From assembly GCA_940671915.1 (NCBI GenBank), contig CALNVZ010002100.1, forward strand, positions 8,203,515 to 8,267,514: DNA of 64,000 nucleotides, written 5' to 3'. The notes beneath the pieces are model-generated. The model had not been told where the DNA came from. It saw only the letters and a program-made list of their open reading frames with translations, and searched no databases. Position 1 is the first letter of the stretch; each line of letters starts with the position of its first letter. The translations under genes and the position numbers were made by a program. Shown piece by piece: positions 47,466 to 58,547 of the stretch. The stretch is from Paracentrotus lividus (lineage: Eukaryota > Echinodermata > Echinoidea > Camarodonta > Echinidae).

Positions 47466-47802
47466 GAAAAAAATCATTAGGAATAAAACCCCAATAATAT
47501 GACAAAATATGTAACGTTTATTCAGTGTTCCAGTTTTAACTTTGTACTAATTGGCTGCTTAAAAGTTTCACAAATAACGTGATCATTATCTGAGTTCAGA
47601 GCAACTTTCAACATCTCACCATATCAACCTATAAATTGCAAGAAAAGACATGGATGTCTGCTTTTAAACATTCATTTGCTACTTGTCGTTAAGACCAGGT
47701 TTTGATATTAACTTATGCTCTTTTTCCCCGTGGCTCTCATCTTTTCTGTCATTTCTGCAATTTTATGTCATATTATCGACATCCTAGGAACGTTTGACTT
47801 AC

Positions 47803-47960
47803 ACCTCCTCGATGTTGTTGTGATGCATGCTGATATCGGAACTGTTCATCGTGACATTGAGCTCGTAATCTTCGATCAATCTCATTATCATCACTGTCTT
47901 CAGCTCGTCTAGACCATTCAGTAGCCTTGACACGAATTTCTTGATCGCTGTAGTAATAAT
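47803..47960 (-). CDS. PCLO: Piccolo exon upstream of PDZ
   Basis: Reads (D)YYYSDQEIRVKATEWSRRAE, then DSDDNEIDRRLRAQCHDEQF and RYQHASQQHRGG. Charged and probably helical. Strong donor GGT|GTAAGT, acceptor ..TGTACAG; phase 1 in, 0 out. Confidence 0.87.
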
Positions 47961-48189
47961 CTGTACATAGGTAAGAAATATAGATCACTTTTATACCCTC
48001 ATTCAAAGAGAACTGTTGCTGAGCTAACAACGTGAGAGTCCATGGAGTGTGCGCACTATAATCTTGACAATGGTTAATATCCTTTAGGTTTTTGACAAAT
48101 CATAAACATGATAAAGTGCATTCGTAATCAGTGAAAGTCTGCAAAAAAATATGACTTGTATAAAGCCGTTGGATGAACTGTTTGTATAC

Positions 48190-48472
48190 CTTCAGGATGC
48201 CGCTTTATCCTTTGGTCGTTAGGTACATCGACGGGTCTACCCTGCCGAGAAGGACGATTTGTCTGTTGCATAGCTGATTGTCCTCCACCTTCCGATGAGT
48301 CCCATTCTTCATCAGTAGTACCCCTTCGAGCGTCCCTATCATGGGAATGTGGGCGTCGTGTATCTCGATCATGGACATGATGGGTGCGATGAGTTTCACG
48401 ATCATGGGAGCGAGCTCGATCAGGAACACGAGGTGGTGGAGGCTCTGGACGACGGAACTCGGTTGCCTTCTC
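48190..48472 (-). CDS. PCLO: Piccolo exon, His/Arg/Asp-rich
   Basis: Reads EKATEFRRPEPPPPRVPDRA, then RSHDRETHRTHHVHDRDTRR and onward to NDQRIKRHPE. The H-D-R triplet recurs (RSHDRE, HVHDRD, HSHDRD). Acceptor ..AATACAG, donor GAAG|GTATAC; joins in frame on both sides. Confidence 0.87.
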
Positions 48473-48872
48473 CTGTATTACGAAAATAGAAAAGCGATAC
48501 ATAAGTTTATTGTCATATTCGGCACATATAAAAGATGCATCAGAATACGAGGGTAATAAGATGCATTGAAATATACTTTGACAGCACAGTCCGTGGAAAC
48601 ATAAAATATAAAAAATTAAAAAAATTAAACTAAGGTATGAACACCTGTTGATCATTTTTGTTTAGTGTCAGAGTATGTACAGGTATATGAAACACTTTGA
48701 AATCAAATGGGCACGTCAAATAATAGTCTTTTTCACCCGTGTCTGTATGTTTTGTTCGCAAAGTTTGGTATCCGAATCAATTAATGATGTCATGATGTTT
48801 TATGAATATTGTGCCAAGTTTCCTTTTATATTTTATTATGTTTGCTCTCTTGTTTTATGCTTATTAACTTAC

Positions 48873-49490
48873 TGGCGTGACAGTGTCATCGTACAGAACA
48901 TTTTCATCCTGATCTGAAAAGAGTCTCATCTCGCTGTTTGTACTATCAAGGCTGCTCTCTCTGGATATCATTCTCGGTCTGTGCTGTCTCTCTCCTCTGT
49001 TAATACTCCCTTGTCGAGAAGGAATTCCAGAATCACTCAAGCTTTCACTTACTCCACCATCGCCTCGTTCTCTATGCCCGTCCGTGATCGGAAGAATAAG
49101 ACCCTGCTGATCACGACGGATTCCTCGTTCACGATCGGTGAGCTGTGGAGAAGAGTAATGAAACGGTGATCCACGCTTCAGCTTGGCACGCGGATAAGTG
49201 ACAGGTTCCTGACCTTCGTAACGCGTCGATTCATTGGCGGACGAGTCTGCTTCGTAAGCTGCCTTGAGCGTCTCGAGACTGTGACTAGCCGATATGACAG
49301 GTTCACTGGTGGTTGATCCACTTGAGCTCCAGTCCGATTGTCGTCTGGTTTTGAGTTCCTCTAGCTTCCTGGCCGATTCCTCCATCTGACGGCGTCTTCT
49401 ATCGAGCTCCTGACGAAATTGTTTCTCTGTCTGCTCTCTTATCTTTCTCTCAATGAGTTCTCCTTCCTTGCTCAGACGCTCAACATCATC
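48873..49490 (-). CDS. PCLO: Piccolo coiled-coil exon
   Basis: Opens with a strongly helical stretch DDVERLSKEGELIERKIREQ, then TEKQFRQELDRRRRQMEESA and RKLEELKTRRQS, probably a coiled coil. A serine-rich tail follows, ending DENVLYDDTVTP. Acceptor ..TTCTTGCAG, donor CCA|GTAAGT; 206 codons, phase 0 at both ends. Confidence 0.9.
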
Positions 49491-49926
49491 CTGCAAGAAA
49501 TAGAAAAAAGTAATGAGATAAAGATGGTAACCTTCATCTGCGATTAGGCAAGACCAATTTGATAAAAACTGAAAAAAGGGTGTATTTCAATGCGGGTATA
49601 AATAGGGTAGCAGATTCCAATTTGATTAACATGAATGTTCAATTTGTGATTTTGAAATAGAGGGGCGCGCTCTTTTTGCGCTCCGTCTGAATCTGCGACC
49701 TTGATGGACATTTCCAACATTACTATTATGTGACGCTTGTTTCATTTAGTTACTATTCGTTTTTCAATTGGTGTGTAGCAATTCATGTTTTTTGCTCCTT
49801 AGTATAACATGAAATGGCTTTGATATTTATTTCTTTTATCTAACCGGTTTCACGGAAATGCCTTTAGTATTCAGATTTTAAAGCATAATGTTGCTTGATA
49901 CGAATGAAATTGGTTGCACTACTTAC

Positions 49927-51171
49927 CGAGTTGGCGTTGGCAGATTCTTTCCCCCGAGAGTGGTTTGAAGAACTCTTTCTTGTTTTTGATGATGAATCAT
50001 ATGAGAGCGATCTTTTGTCACTCATACCTCCTGCACGTCGATCTGATATATTTTGGTGAAGGAAATCAAACTCCGAGTCTACGTCTTCTTTGATGGGTGA
50101 GAAAGCAGGAGCTACAGAGTCGGTGGGCTGCCATCTTGCCTTCCTTCTCTGAGGTGAAGCTTGTTGAGATCCTCGGACAGGTAGGCCAGTCCCAGTCTTG
50201 CCCGTCTTTACATTCGATGAAGATTTGCTTCCATTGGCTCCTTCTTTCTGCTCACTTTCTTGTCTCTCGGGACTGACAACGCTGGTCTGGACTTCAGAGG
50301 GTGGCTGGGAAGGAGAGGGAGGAGAATTATCTAACTGTGCCCTACGATGGGCCGTTACCTGCTTCAGTTCCTCTTTCATCTTATGACGAACTGTCTTTAA
50401 ACCATAATCGGGAATCTCTGAGGTCGTGAATTTTTCTTGCAGTGGCGTTTTTCTTTTATTCTCCTTTTTAATCCTGCTGTTGTCTTGTTTGGGGTCGCTG
50501 TATCTCGATCGAACTTCTTTTTCAATCTGAGAAGTATTATATGCTTTATAGTCCGTACCAGTAGCATCGGATATCTGCTTTTCAATTTCTCTTAGAATAT
50601 CTTCTTCCGATTTTGATAATCTGATTTGATCTCCAGGAGAAACCATTATTGACGATGGCAGATCACTTGTTTCTATCTCGTGGATACGATCTGAACTGAT
50701 GGAGAGTTTTCCCGATGGAAATGGATTATACATGCCGTATAATGGGTGAAGTAGAGCAGCCAATTCTTCAGATTCCTTATCTTCACTTGTGATGGTGACA
50801 TCTGAATCGGATAGACTACCTTCATTCACCCCTGCTACCCGAACCTTGTGGTGTTTATTATAACGACGTGATAGCCTTTCCTTTCCTTCCTCAAGTCTTT
50901 TAGATTCCGAAGAGAGTTTCCTAAGTTTAAGAAGAGCATCGCGCCTCTCCTTCTCTAGTTCAGCTGCCTTTCTAGCCAGTAGCTCTTTAACCTTTTTAAC
51001 CTCGACGCTTCTTTCAGGATCTCGTAGAATCTCGTCGATGGTAGTGCTTAGGTCAGGTTTGAGCGAGACGGTGACTGGCTGGACATTCAGCGGAACTGCA
51101 GGGAGACGTCGACGTACTTTAGCTGGTGTGCTACTCTCACTATCACAACTTTCAGCATCACTTGATGACGC
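49927..51171 (-). CDS. PCLO: Piccolo exon with RRRLPAVP motif and coiled coil
   Basis: 415 codons, phase 0 at both ends. Starts ASSSDAESCDSESSTPAKVR, then RRLPAVPLN, a match to the R-x-L-P-x-x-P class that binds RIM-BP SH3 domains in RIM and calcium channels. A helical segment follows, KVKELLARKAAELEKERRDA to LEEGKERLSRRYNK. The rest is disordered, with LAALLHPLYGMYNPFPSG and a proline/serine-rich PPSPSQPPSEVQ. Acceptor ..GTTGACAG, donor TCG|GTAAGT. Confidence 0.92.
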
Positions 51172-51573
51172 CTGTCAACGGAATGATAAAGCTACGGTAA
51201 TTGAAAATTGATTTGCAAAGTGCATTAATTTTTTTTTTTTCAATTATAGAAATAAAAATGTCATTTAATTCAACTAGGGTAGCTACTTCAGTTGTTATTA
51301 ACTGTCTACCAGAGGGCTGTAAATAACAACATATGACTTATTGATTCTTTCTTTTGACGTATTAAACAGCTACACTATAGTTCTCATTACGGTTGCAACG
51401 AAAAGTGCACAAAATCTTGGTTGTATATTTGTTAGATACATTTTTTAAATCCTATAAATACGAATCACTTATTCTATAACTTTTAGAGTTCTTAAGAATA
51501 CCTTTGTGTAAACTTACTTAAAACGGGTTTTAAAATGATTAATGCTTAACATGTTTAAAGTTAAATATGTTAC

Positions 51574-54500
51574 CTTTAGATAGTCCTTTCCTGAAAACTG
51601 TCCAGTGTGTTTAAGAGCAGCGATTGCGTCCTGCGTAGTACTCTGTGAACCCGTGTCTCTTCTCGATGGCCTAGGATTTCTCTTGGCTGCTCCACTTGGT
51701 TCTGGACTGGAAGATCCACTGGATGATGCATTCGATGCCATCGTATGCTTGGTTTCCTCAAATGTAAATGGTCTCCTGAAGCTAAAGTCAGTGTCTGTAG
51801 AATGGGTGGAGGAGGTGGGTGACATTTCTGGGCTTGTACCTACGCCAACACTCGTCGTATATACAGACTTTGAAGGGGAAGATGAATTGGATTCTGGACT
51901 TTCATTGCCTGGTCCTACAGCTGCATCTGTGAAGGATTTTGAATGCTGTTTGGTTTTGTTGCGAAGTGGAGGTGGTGTGGTTTGAGTTCGACGCTCAATC
52001 ATTGTTTGAGTTTGAGCTGATGTCGAGATTAAATTACCGCATGCTATAACTGTGTTCTCTGACGTGCTCGTGCTATCTTCAGGACTTACTGTACTACCCG
52101 TTTCCACAAACAAAGGACTATTTAATTTGTTGTTGGCAGATGAAGAGGGGTCCTCATTTATGGTTTCAGGCCACGTGATGCTAGCAAATTCCTCGAAACT
52201 AGAACCCATTTGAGTGAGAACTGAACGACATTTTCTCCGATCATCGCTAGGAGCAGTAGTTTCCATTTCAGCTTCCACTTGTATAGAGTGTTCCATTGGG
52301 AACATGGTTTCTGGAAATGTACGCTTAGCAGTCCACGATTTAGGGGTAAGAGGTGGCGAAAAAGGATTAGGAGATATAGGACTAGTCCGTGGGGATGACA
52401 TGTCAAATCTTTTACTGGGACTTGTAATTTTGGGTCGTTCATAGGATTTGGAATCCGTTGTTGGTGTCCTTGGTGAATCTAAAACACCAGAGTTGTCGCG
52501 TTTTGCATTTAACGTCAGGTTGTCCAATAGAGGACGTGATTGAGTCTGTTCTTTAATATCCTTTTCTATAGTCGCTGCAACTGGTGCAATATGTTCACGC
52601 GTTAAAACGGAAGACATAGATTCAAAAGTCTGATCTGTTGATAGATCTGATAAATTATCAGATGCCGACGCATCCTGCAATGGTTGGTCCATGCGTAATC
52701 TTTGTTCAGAGCTTCGTCCTGCAGTAAACCTATCTTCACATGGTGACATATAATCAGGGCTCTCTTGGGTCTCTTCTGATGTCTGTTCCTGTATGGTGGA
52801 CAGCATGTTCATACGTTCTTGATCCAATTTCATTTCTTCTTCTGATTCTTCTGCTTCCTCCTCCTCTTCCTCTTCCTCTTCTTCCTCTTCTTCTTCAAAA
52901 TAGTATTCATCGATTTCTTCTTGTTCCTCCATTACTGTAGCCAGACCCTCTTCCTTCATGCGGTAAGGCGAAAGATGTTCGACAACTTCATGTTCCATGC
53001 TGATATCTTCCATGATAACATCTTCCATGTAGTCAGTATAGTCATCACCGCTGTCAAAACTGGAGTACGACCTATCTTCTGTCATGTAATCTTGATCCTC
53101 ATAATAATCACGATTTATATCATCCTCTGAGTCGTCTGCAATAGAAGTGCATTCAGAAGACAACGGATCAAGTGCCAGTTCAGGGGGACTTCCACCTTCT
53201 ACGTCGAATATAGGTGACAGAGGTGTATCTCCAGCAGGCTTTTGACGCTTACGTCGTATGCCATTAGTCGAGTGTTTTTGTCCGATTGCAGGCATTCTTC
53301 CTCCTAATCCAACTTTTGTGAGATCTTCAACTGATATGTATTTGGACTCAGCTCCATCTGTATTTGGTGGCCATATTGAATGTCTATCATCAGCAGCATC
53401 ACCTCCTATTGCTCCTAGATCTGTTAGTCCTGGCAGATCGGATAAATCTTCAGAAATCTGCTTTGGTCGATCCCCAAGAAATGTCTTCCTACTCTTTCGA
53501 ATGGGATCAATGCGAATTTCACTATCACTTAGACTTTCATATTCTGATGGAACAGTCTCTTGTCGTTTTATCAGGTTATAGTGACTGTCGTCAAGTGAGC
53601 CCTGTCTGGGAGGAGTCTCTTCAGACTTTCCTCTCTTTAATCTCAACATTTTAGAAACAGCCTCTCCCATTTTTTTGTCTTCCACACGTCTTGCTTCTTC
53701 TTCTGCCATTGTATCTGCTTCTATGTGATGTGGGTTATGCATTGGAACTTCGCGTAAGACTTTGATGTTCGTTACAGAGCTGGGTAAACGAGATTGGCTG
53801 GAAGATTCAGATTCGTCTTTGTCATGTTTGTTGAGGCTCTCTTTTGATGATGATGATAAGACAAACGTGGAAATTGGACTGCCCCTGTCTGCAGTTAAAG
53901 TAAAAATAGGTCTGGGTTTCTTGCCCGATGAATCTTCATCTACGTTTGTACGTTCAGTTTCTTTTTGCATTTTGTCTAATGTGTTAACTTTACTATCTTC
54001 CTCTATGGTTTTCTCAATTGCTTCAAATGAAGCATCTCTACCTGCCATTGCTAAAAGCTGACGCATCATCTCACCATCGTCTATACTACTCTCTCTCTTA
54101 TCATGAGATGAAACATAAGGCTTTCCTTTAGGATTATCACTAGAAGGGGAAACAATTTGTTTGACCGAAGGTAAAGATCGCTTTTCAATATCAGACTCTC
54201 TCACTTTGATTTCTTCTTCATGTTCTTTGCTAATTGCAGCTTTGGTTTCGCTCGACCTAGGTTTTGAAACCGGTGAATCTGTTTTAACTTTTGAATCTGA
54301 TGAATGTGTTATTGGTCTCAAATCTGGTGAAGCTGTTCCAAATTTTATGTCCGGTGAATGTGTTTTTAACCGCGAATCTGGTGAGTCTGTCTTAGGTTTT
54401 GAATCTGGTGAATGTTTTATTACTCTTGAATCCGGTGAATCTGTTCTTCGCCTCGAATCTTGTTGGTCTATTCTTAGCCCCGAATCTGATAAATCTGTTC

Positions 54501-55559
54501 TTGGCCGCGAATCCGGTGAGTCTGCCTTATGTCTTGAATCTGGTGAAGCTGTCCTTAGCCGCGAATTTGGTGAATCTGTTCTTAACCGCGAATCTGGTGA
54601 GTCTGTCTTAGGTTTTGAATTTGGTGAATGTTTTATTGGTCTTGAATCCGGTGAAGCTGTTCTAAGCCTCGAATCTTGTGAGTCTGTCCTTTGCCGCGAA
54701 TCTTGTGAGTCTGTCCTTTGCCGCAAATCTTGTGAGTCTGTCCTTTGCCGCGAATCTTGTGAATCTGTTCTTTGCCTCGAATCTGGTGAAGCTGTTCTAA
54801 ATCTTGACTCAGGTGAATTTGTTCTAATCCTTGAATCTGGTGAGTCTGATCTAATCCGCTGTCTGTTCGGGTTTTCATGTGTTGTGGCGACAGGTACAAA
54901 TCCTATATTTTCATCTCGCGTTAGAACATCGGTTCTTCGAGACACAACATTTGAAGCAGTCTGTGAATGTATCTGTTCGTGTATTAGTTCATGCTCAGGT
55001 TGTTTCACAGACCCAAATTTCCTTGGAACGTCTCTAAATACAGGGGATATGTCTAAAGTACGAGGTTGTTGAGGAGAAGACGGCTTTTTCCCTTCTGCTC
55101 CAGGAGATCTGTCTTTTATGGAAGGGTTTTGAACATTGTTTCTGTCATGTAATGATGTCCCTTGGTGAGCAGTTCTATCTGGGAATTGAGCCTTTTCTCT
55201 CCTAGATGAATCCACTGTACGAGATTGTGGAGAGATCATGTGCTCTTTATCATGTTCATGAAAACCTTGTACATTAGTTCTATCTGGTTTCCTCAAAGAA
55301 GGTGTATCTCGCAGAGTATCCTTAACCTGACTATCATATTGTCGAGATACTTTGGAGGCTGGCGAGTCTTTTGTTCGAGGTCTGGTTTGATTATCATGAA
55401 GGCGAGGGTTGTGAGATGGTTCTCCGTTATTCCCATGTATCTGGAACCCATCTGTATGTTGACTGACTACCACAGAATGACCACTTCGACTAGGAGAGGA
55501 ATGTGACGAATCTGCTGATGAAGGCGAGGACTTGGTACCGTTTCTTTGGCTTTGGGAAT
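51574..55559 (-). CDS. PCLO: Piccolo giant low-complexity exon with a nonapeptide repeat
   Basis: 3,986 bases with no internal stop, starting (D)SQSQRNGTKSSPSSADS and ending KHTGQFSGKDYLK. Landmarks in protein order: a charged Ser/Pro/His region; 22 units of a nine-residue repeat with consensus SPDSRxRTD (54,255-54,848); phospho-site-like Ser/Asp regions; an acidic run of 14 consecutive Glu in YYFEEEE..EEEAEESEEE (about 52,840-52,915); paired TQT motifs (AQTQTMIERRTQTTP, about 51,970-52,010); and a Ser/Pro-rich end. The upstream edge is set by ..CCTGGCAG. A giant, repetitive, disordered exon is typical of Piccolo and Bassoon. Confidence 0.92.
54255..54848 (-). repeat. PCLO: 27-base coding minisatellite, 22 units
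   Basis: Period exactly 27 bases (nine residues), units such as SPDSRLRTD, SQDSRQRTD, SPDSRHKAD and SPDSKPKTD. A larger unit SP.SR.IKHSP.SKPKTD recurs twice, showing block duplication. Frame is perfectly kept. Confidence 0.95.
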
Positions 55560-55902
55560 CTGCCAGGGAACAAAAGAATAATGATACTGAAGTGGACGGC
55601 ATTGTATATGCATAATATTAAGGATAATGTTTCTTTACCTGCTACAAATTTTAAAAAAGTATGAAGTGTGACTTCATGTTTCGTTAAAACAAAATACATG
55701 TACTATTCTTTTAATCCGAATACTATTTTTTTTCACCCAAGTTTGGGAAGACATTAACAATAATGCCATGATCGAAACAGAAAATTTATACTCCTGAGAA
55801 ATCACTTAAGATATATTCTCATTTAGTAAGAACTATAGAGTGTTGATTGAACAAAGAAACAGATTTATCAAGTGCACATAACTTTTATTCTTGAATGCTA
55901 AC

Positions 55903-55980
55903 CTTTTTGTGGTGATGACCGCCCTGATTCTATTGACGAAGAGGATGATCTCACAAAATTGCCTTTACTTGGCTTGGTTG
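55903..55980 (-). CDS. PCLO: Piccolo small exon
   Basis: Reads (P)TKPSKGNFVRSSSSSIESG then RSSPQK(D). Acceptor ..TTTATTCAG, donor AAAG|GTTAGC. Connects in frame to 57,100-57,304 and to the giant exon. Confidence 0.83.
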
Positions 55981-56445
55981 CTGAATAAAAAAGAAAGGAA
56001 AATCAAATGATGGGAACAAGAAGTCATTATGTAAGTGACTTTTAAGAAGTAGACGAGCAAATATATATATATATATTGTTCCTTTATACATTACTTTATT
56101 TGATTAAAAATGGAACATTTGGTGTATTTTGAATACTGATTTTTATCACTGTAGAACCACTTCAGTCAAAATGTGAGGCCTATTTGTGTGTGGAAAATAG
56201 GTTTTTTGATGAACCATTGTGATGCTCGAAAACCCAAAACAGATGAATTTATATATTTTTTTTTTTATTTTTACAAATATTTTTGTATTATAACCAACGG
56301 TCATTAACGTACAATGTAAGTCGATGCAAACAATTCAACAAGTATACAATAAATCATTTTTATTTGTAGAGTTTGAATTTTCAAAAATATATTCAGCCTA
56401 ATCGAAGTCAATTGTATATTTTATATTATTATTATTATTATTTTA

Positions 56446-56512
<67 letters not shown>

Positions 56513-57099
56513 TTATTCGGCACTTTCAATATAAGAAATATTCAAACAGGTGTCACACATATATAATTGATTTGAAGGATATGTATTTTGATTCCTTAAA
56601 ATTAAAATAATATTCCTCTGGTTGGATACATAACATAGTATGAAGAATAATACACTATGTTCATTAAGAGTTTTTTAAAGTATCTTTTTCTAACTTGTAG
56701 CTGTAAAATATTAATTCACATGAAAAAATAAAGATTTAAGCATATTTGTTTTCATACAAAGAGATTCAACATAATTATATATAGGAACGATTCATTAAAA
56801 AAATCACGCATATAGATTTTATGCTCTATCACTGGCTCATATCGCCATTATCCAGAAGAATTAAACCCAGCCATATAAACGAAAATAAATAAATAAATTA
56901 ATTAATATCAATAGATAAATAAATGTATAATAATAATAAATATGACTTTTCATCTTGTTGTTGATGTTCGTTTACGAGGTGCACTTTCTGTTATGATTTT
57001 TGGTTAGTCTATATGAGGCACTTGATAACTTGTCCCTTCCCTTAAAAATATCCTTATCATGAACATTTCTTAAGTTGAATCAATTTAAGTATGACTTAC
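55981..57099. other. Intron with an ATT microsatellite
   Basis: Contains (ATT)n at about 56,425-56,513 and TA runs at 56,060-56,076. Nothing coding is recognised. Confidence 0.7.
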
Positions 57100-57304
57100 G
57101 TGAACTGGAATCAGGTGATTGTTGTGGATGCGGGTCCAGGCTACTATTGGAAGACGAAACCTCAGTAAGAGGTTGATTATGTAATGAAGTAACAGGAGCC
57201 GAGAGTTGTTCACTAAGACCTCGATGTAATGTTGGACGAACCTTGTCATCATCACTGGTAGAAAAGGAGGCACCTCGCTCCAATTTCTTCCTCCTTTCAC
57301 GGCT
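57100..57304 (-). CDS. PCLO: Most upstream recognised Piccolo exon
   Basis: Reads SRERRKKLERGASFSTSDDD, then KVRPTLHRGLSEQLSAPVTS and LHNQPLTEVSSSNSSLDPHP, QQSPDSSS. Acceptor ..TTTTTCAG, donor TCAC|GTAAGT. Opens in phase 0; further 5' exons, including the zinc fingers, must lie beyond 64,000 or in unrecognised pieces of the next interval. Confidence 0.85.
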
Positions 57305-58130
57305 CTGAAAAACATACAAAAACAACATCAGGATTTAGTATTTAATAGAAAATCATGGAATCATCATTAGTATAAAATCAGCAGATGATCAAGGTCTATG
57401 TTTTGCCTATCTCGAAGGATGACGCTTTTGTTGATATCGGAAACTAAAGTGAAGCTGATTAAGTTTTTATACTCAATTAGTTCATTTAGCTATTTTCAAG
57501 GTATTTCATCGTTTTCGCAGAACAAAACAAAGTCAAAGTTGAATAGCATTATTATATAAGTAAGTATGAAAGCCTGATAATATAAAACAATACTTTAAGC
57601 GACATGTATAGCATAGCAAGGAAACTGTCTGATCATGTTGTTCATAGGTTGAACTACTGACGTTGCTATACAACAGAAGCCGATGTTGTACGTAGTATTG
57701 AAAATGCATTTCAAAATGCATTAGCCAATTCCCTATGCTCCCCAAGAAGCAATAAAAGATAGACAGAGAAGGTGGCGTAGGAGGGAATTATACCGTTTCG
57801 TGTAGCAGTTTGATGTATGAGAGAGATAAGTTCCCGCGTTAAAATCAAATTTAGGATGGGCGTACAACTGACTCGCTTATGTATTCAGACAGTATCGATC
57901 ATTATCTCATTGTGTGTTGTGGTAACATTTAGCATCCCTCTGAAAAGTAGGGTAATTGGATTACATGGTCTGAACCATAAAGGGTATAAAGATTTTTGCT
58001 AACGTCGTCAAACAGATGCGCGAGTTACAGTTGCAACATAATTATTTACTTTCGGAACAATATCCTTGTAGTACTCAGTGGCGGATTCAGCATCGATTAT
58101 GAAAAAGGGATACATACACGGACCATATTA

Positions 58131-58399
58131 CACTGTTAGAACGCTGTTTAAACATTTCGCTGTTTAAAAAAAATGTTGGTTAAAAAGTTAAACATTCTTG
58201 TTTAATATTTAAACATTGTTGTTTAAAACCGGAAAAGCGAGGTTTTATAGCCTTAAACAAGACCTGTTTAGAGATATAACAGGCCGAGCCAAATACCAAC
58301 TACGGGTTGTTTAATTTTTAAACAACGCTGTGCGATTCACCGGTTAACACGCAGTTGTTTAAGATTTTAAACAACTTGTTTTATATTTTTCTAACAGTG
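58131..58399. mobile_element. TA-flanked MITE built of GTTTAAA words
   Basis: Ends CACTGTTAGAA / TTCTAACAGTG with TA on both sides (58,129-58,130 and 58,400-58,401). The interior repeats TGTTTAAA/TTTAAACA about a dozen times. Confidence 0.78.
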
Positions 58400-58547
58400 T
58401 ATCCTCAGACAATATGGCTCGTGCAAATCCCTTGTCCAGTTACTGGATCCAGTATTTATGACAAGGTTTGAAAAAGAACGAAAAATAACGTCACTTGAAT
58501 ATAATTTTCGCTTAAGGAGGAGATGTCAATTAAACACTGTCCGTCTT

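Larger units (their letters stand above)
13476..57304 (-). other. PCLO: Gene span: Piccolo-type presynaptic active-zone scaffold (5' end outside window)
   Basis: Piccolo organises the cytomatrix at neurotransmitter release sites. Twenty-nine exons (about 3,170 codons) were chained by matching phases. Order: low-complexity and coiled-coil region (57,304 to 47,803), PDZ (47,262 to 46,471), proline-rich linker (45,955 to 45,250), C2A (44,733 to 41,900), disordered linker (41,490 to 16,327) and C2B to the stop (16,052 to 13,476). The assignment to Piccolo rather than RIM rests on PDZ GNGLGMRVVGGKRMPG, C2A EVNVWDYDR..FMGQVILDL and C2B KKKTRVCR..TLIGEALIWLD. It is shorter than vertebrate Piccolo (over 5,000 residues). 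Fife-like proteins are the nearest alternative name. Phases do not connect between 34,705 and 34,091, nor between 31,838 and 16,414, so at least one small exon is unplaced in each interval. Confidence 0.88.

Noticed and set aside
48128..48655. Whole 175-codon frame as an exon
   Set aside because: Only 48,190-48,472 has splice sites and phase agreement; the hydrophobic N-terminal extension is intron.
54161..55072. 303-codon plus-strand open frame over the Piccolo giant exon
   Set aside because: It is antisense to the coding minisatellite. The 27-base period lets a second frame stay open, and its peptide is only a repetitive ESGESVL-type shadow without any known motif.
55490..55620. An alternative Piccolo start at the ATG of MPSTSVSLFFCSLA
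   Set aside because: A good acceptor (CTGGCAG) lies between this ATG and the conserved-composition region, and the upstream exon at 55,903-55,980 joins in frame, so this ATG is probably intronic.
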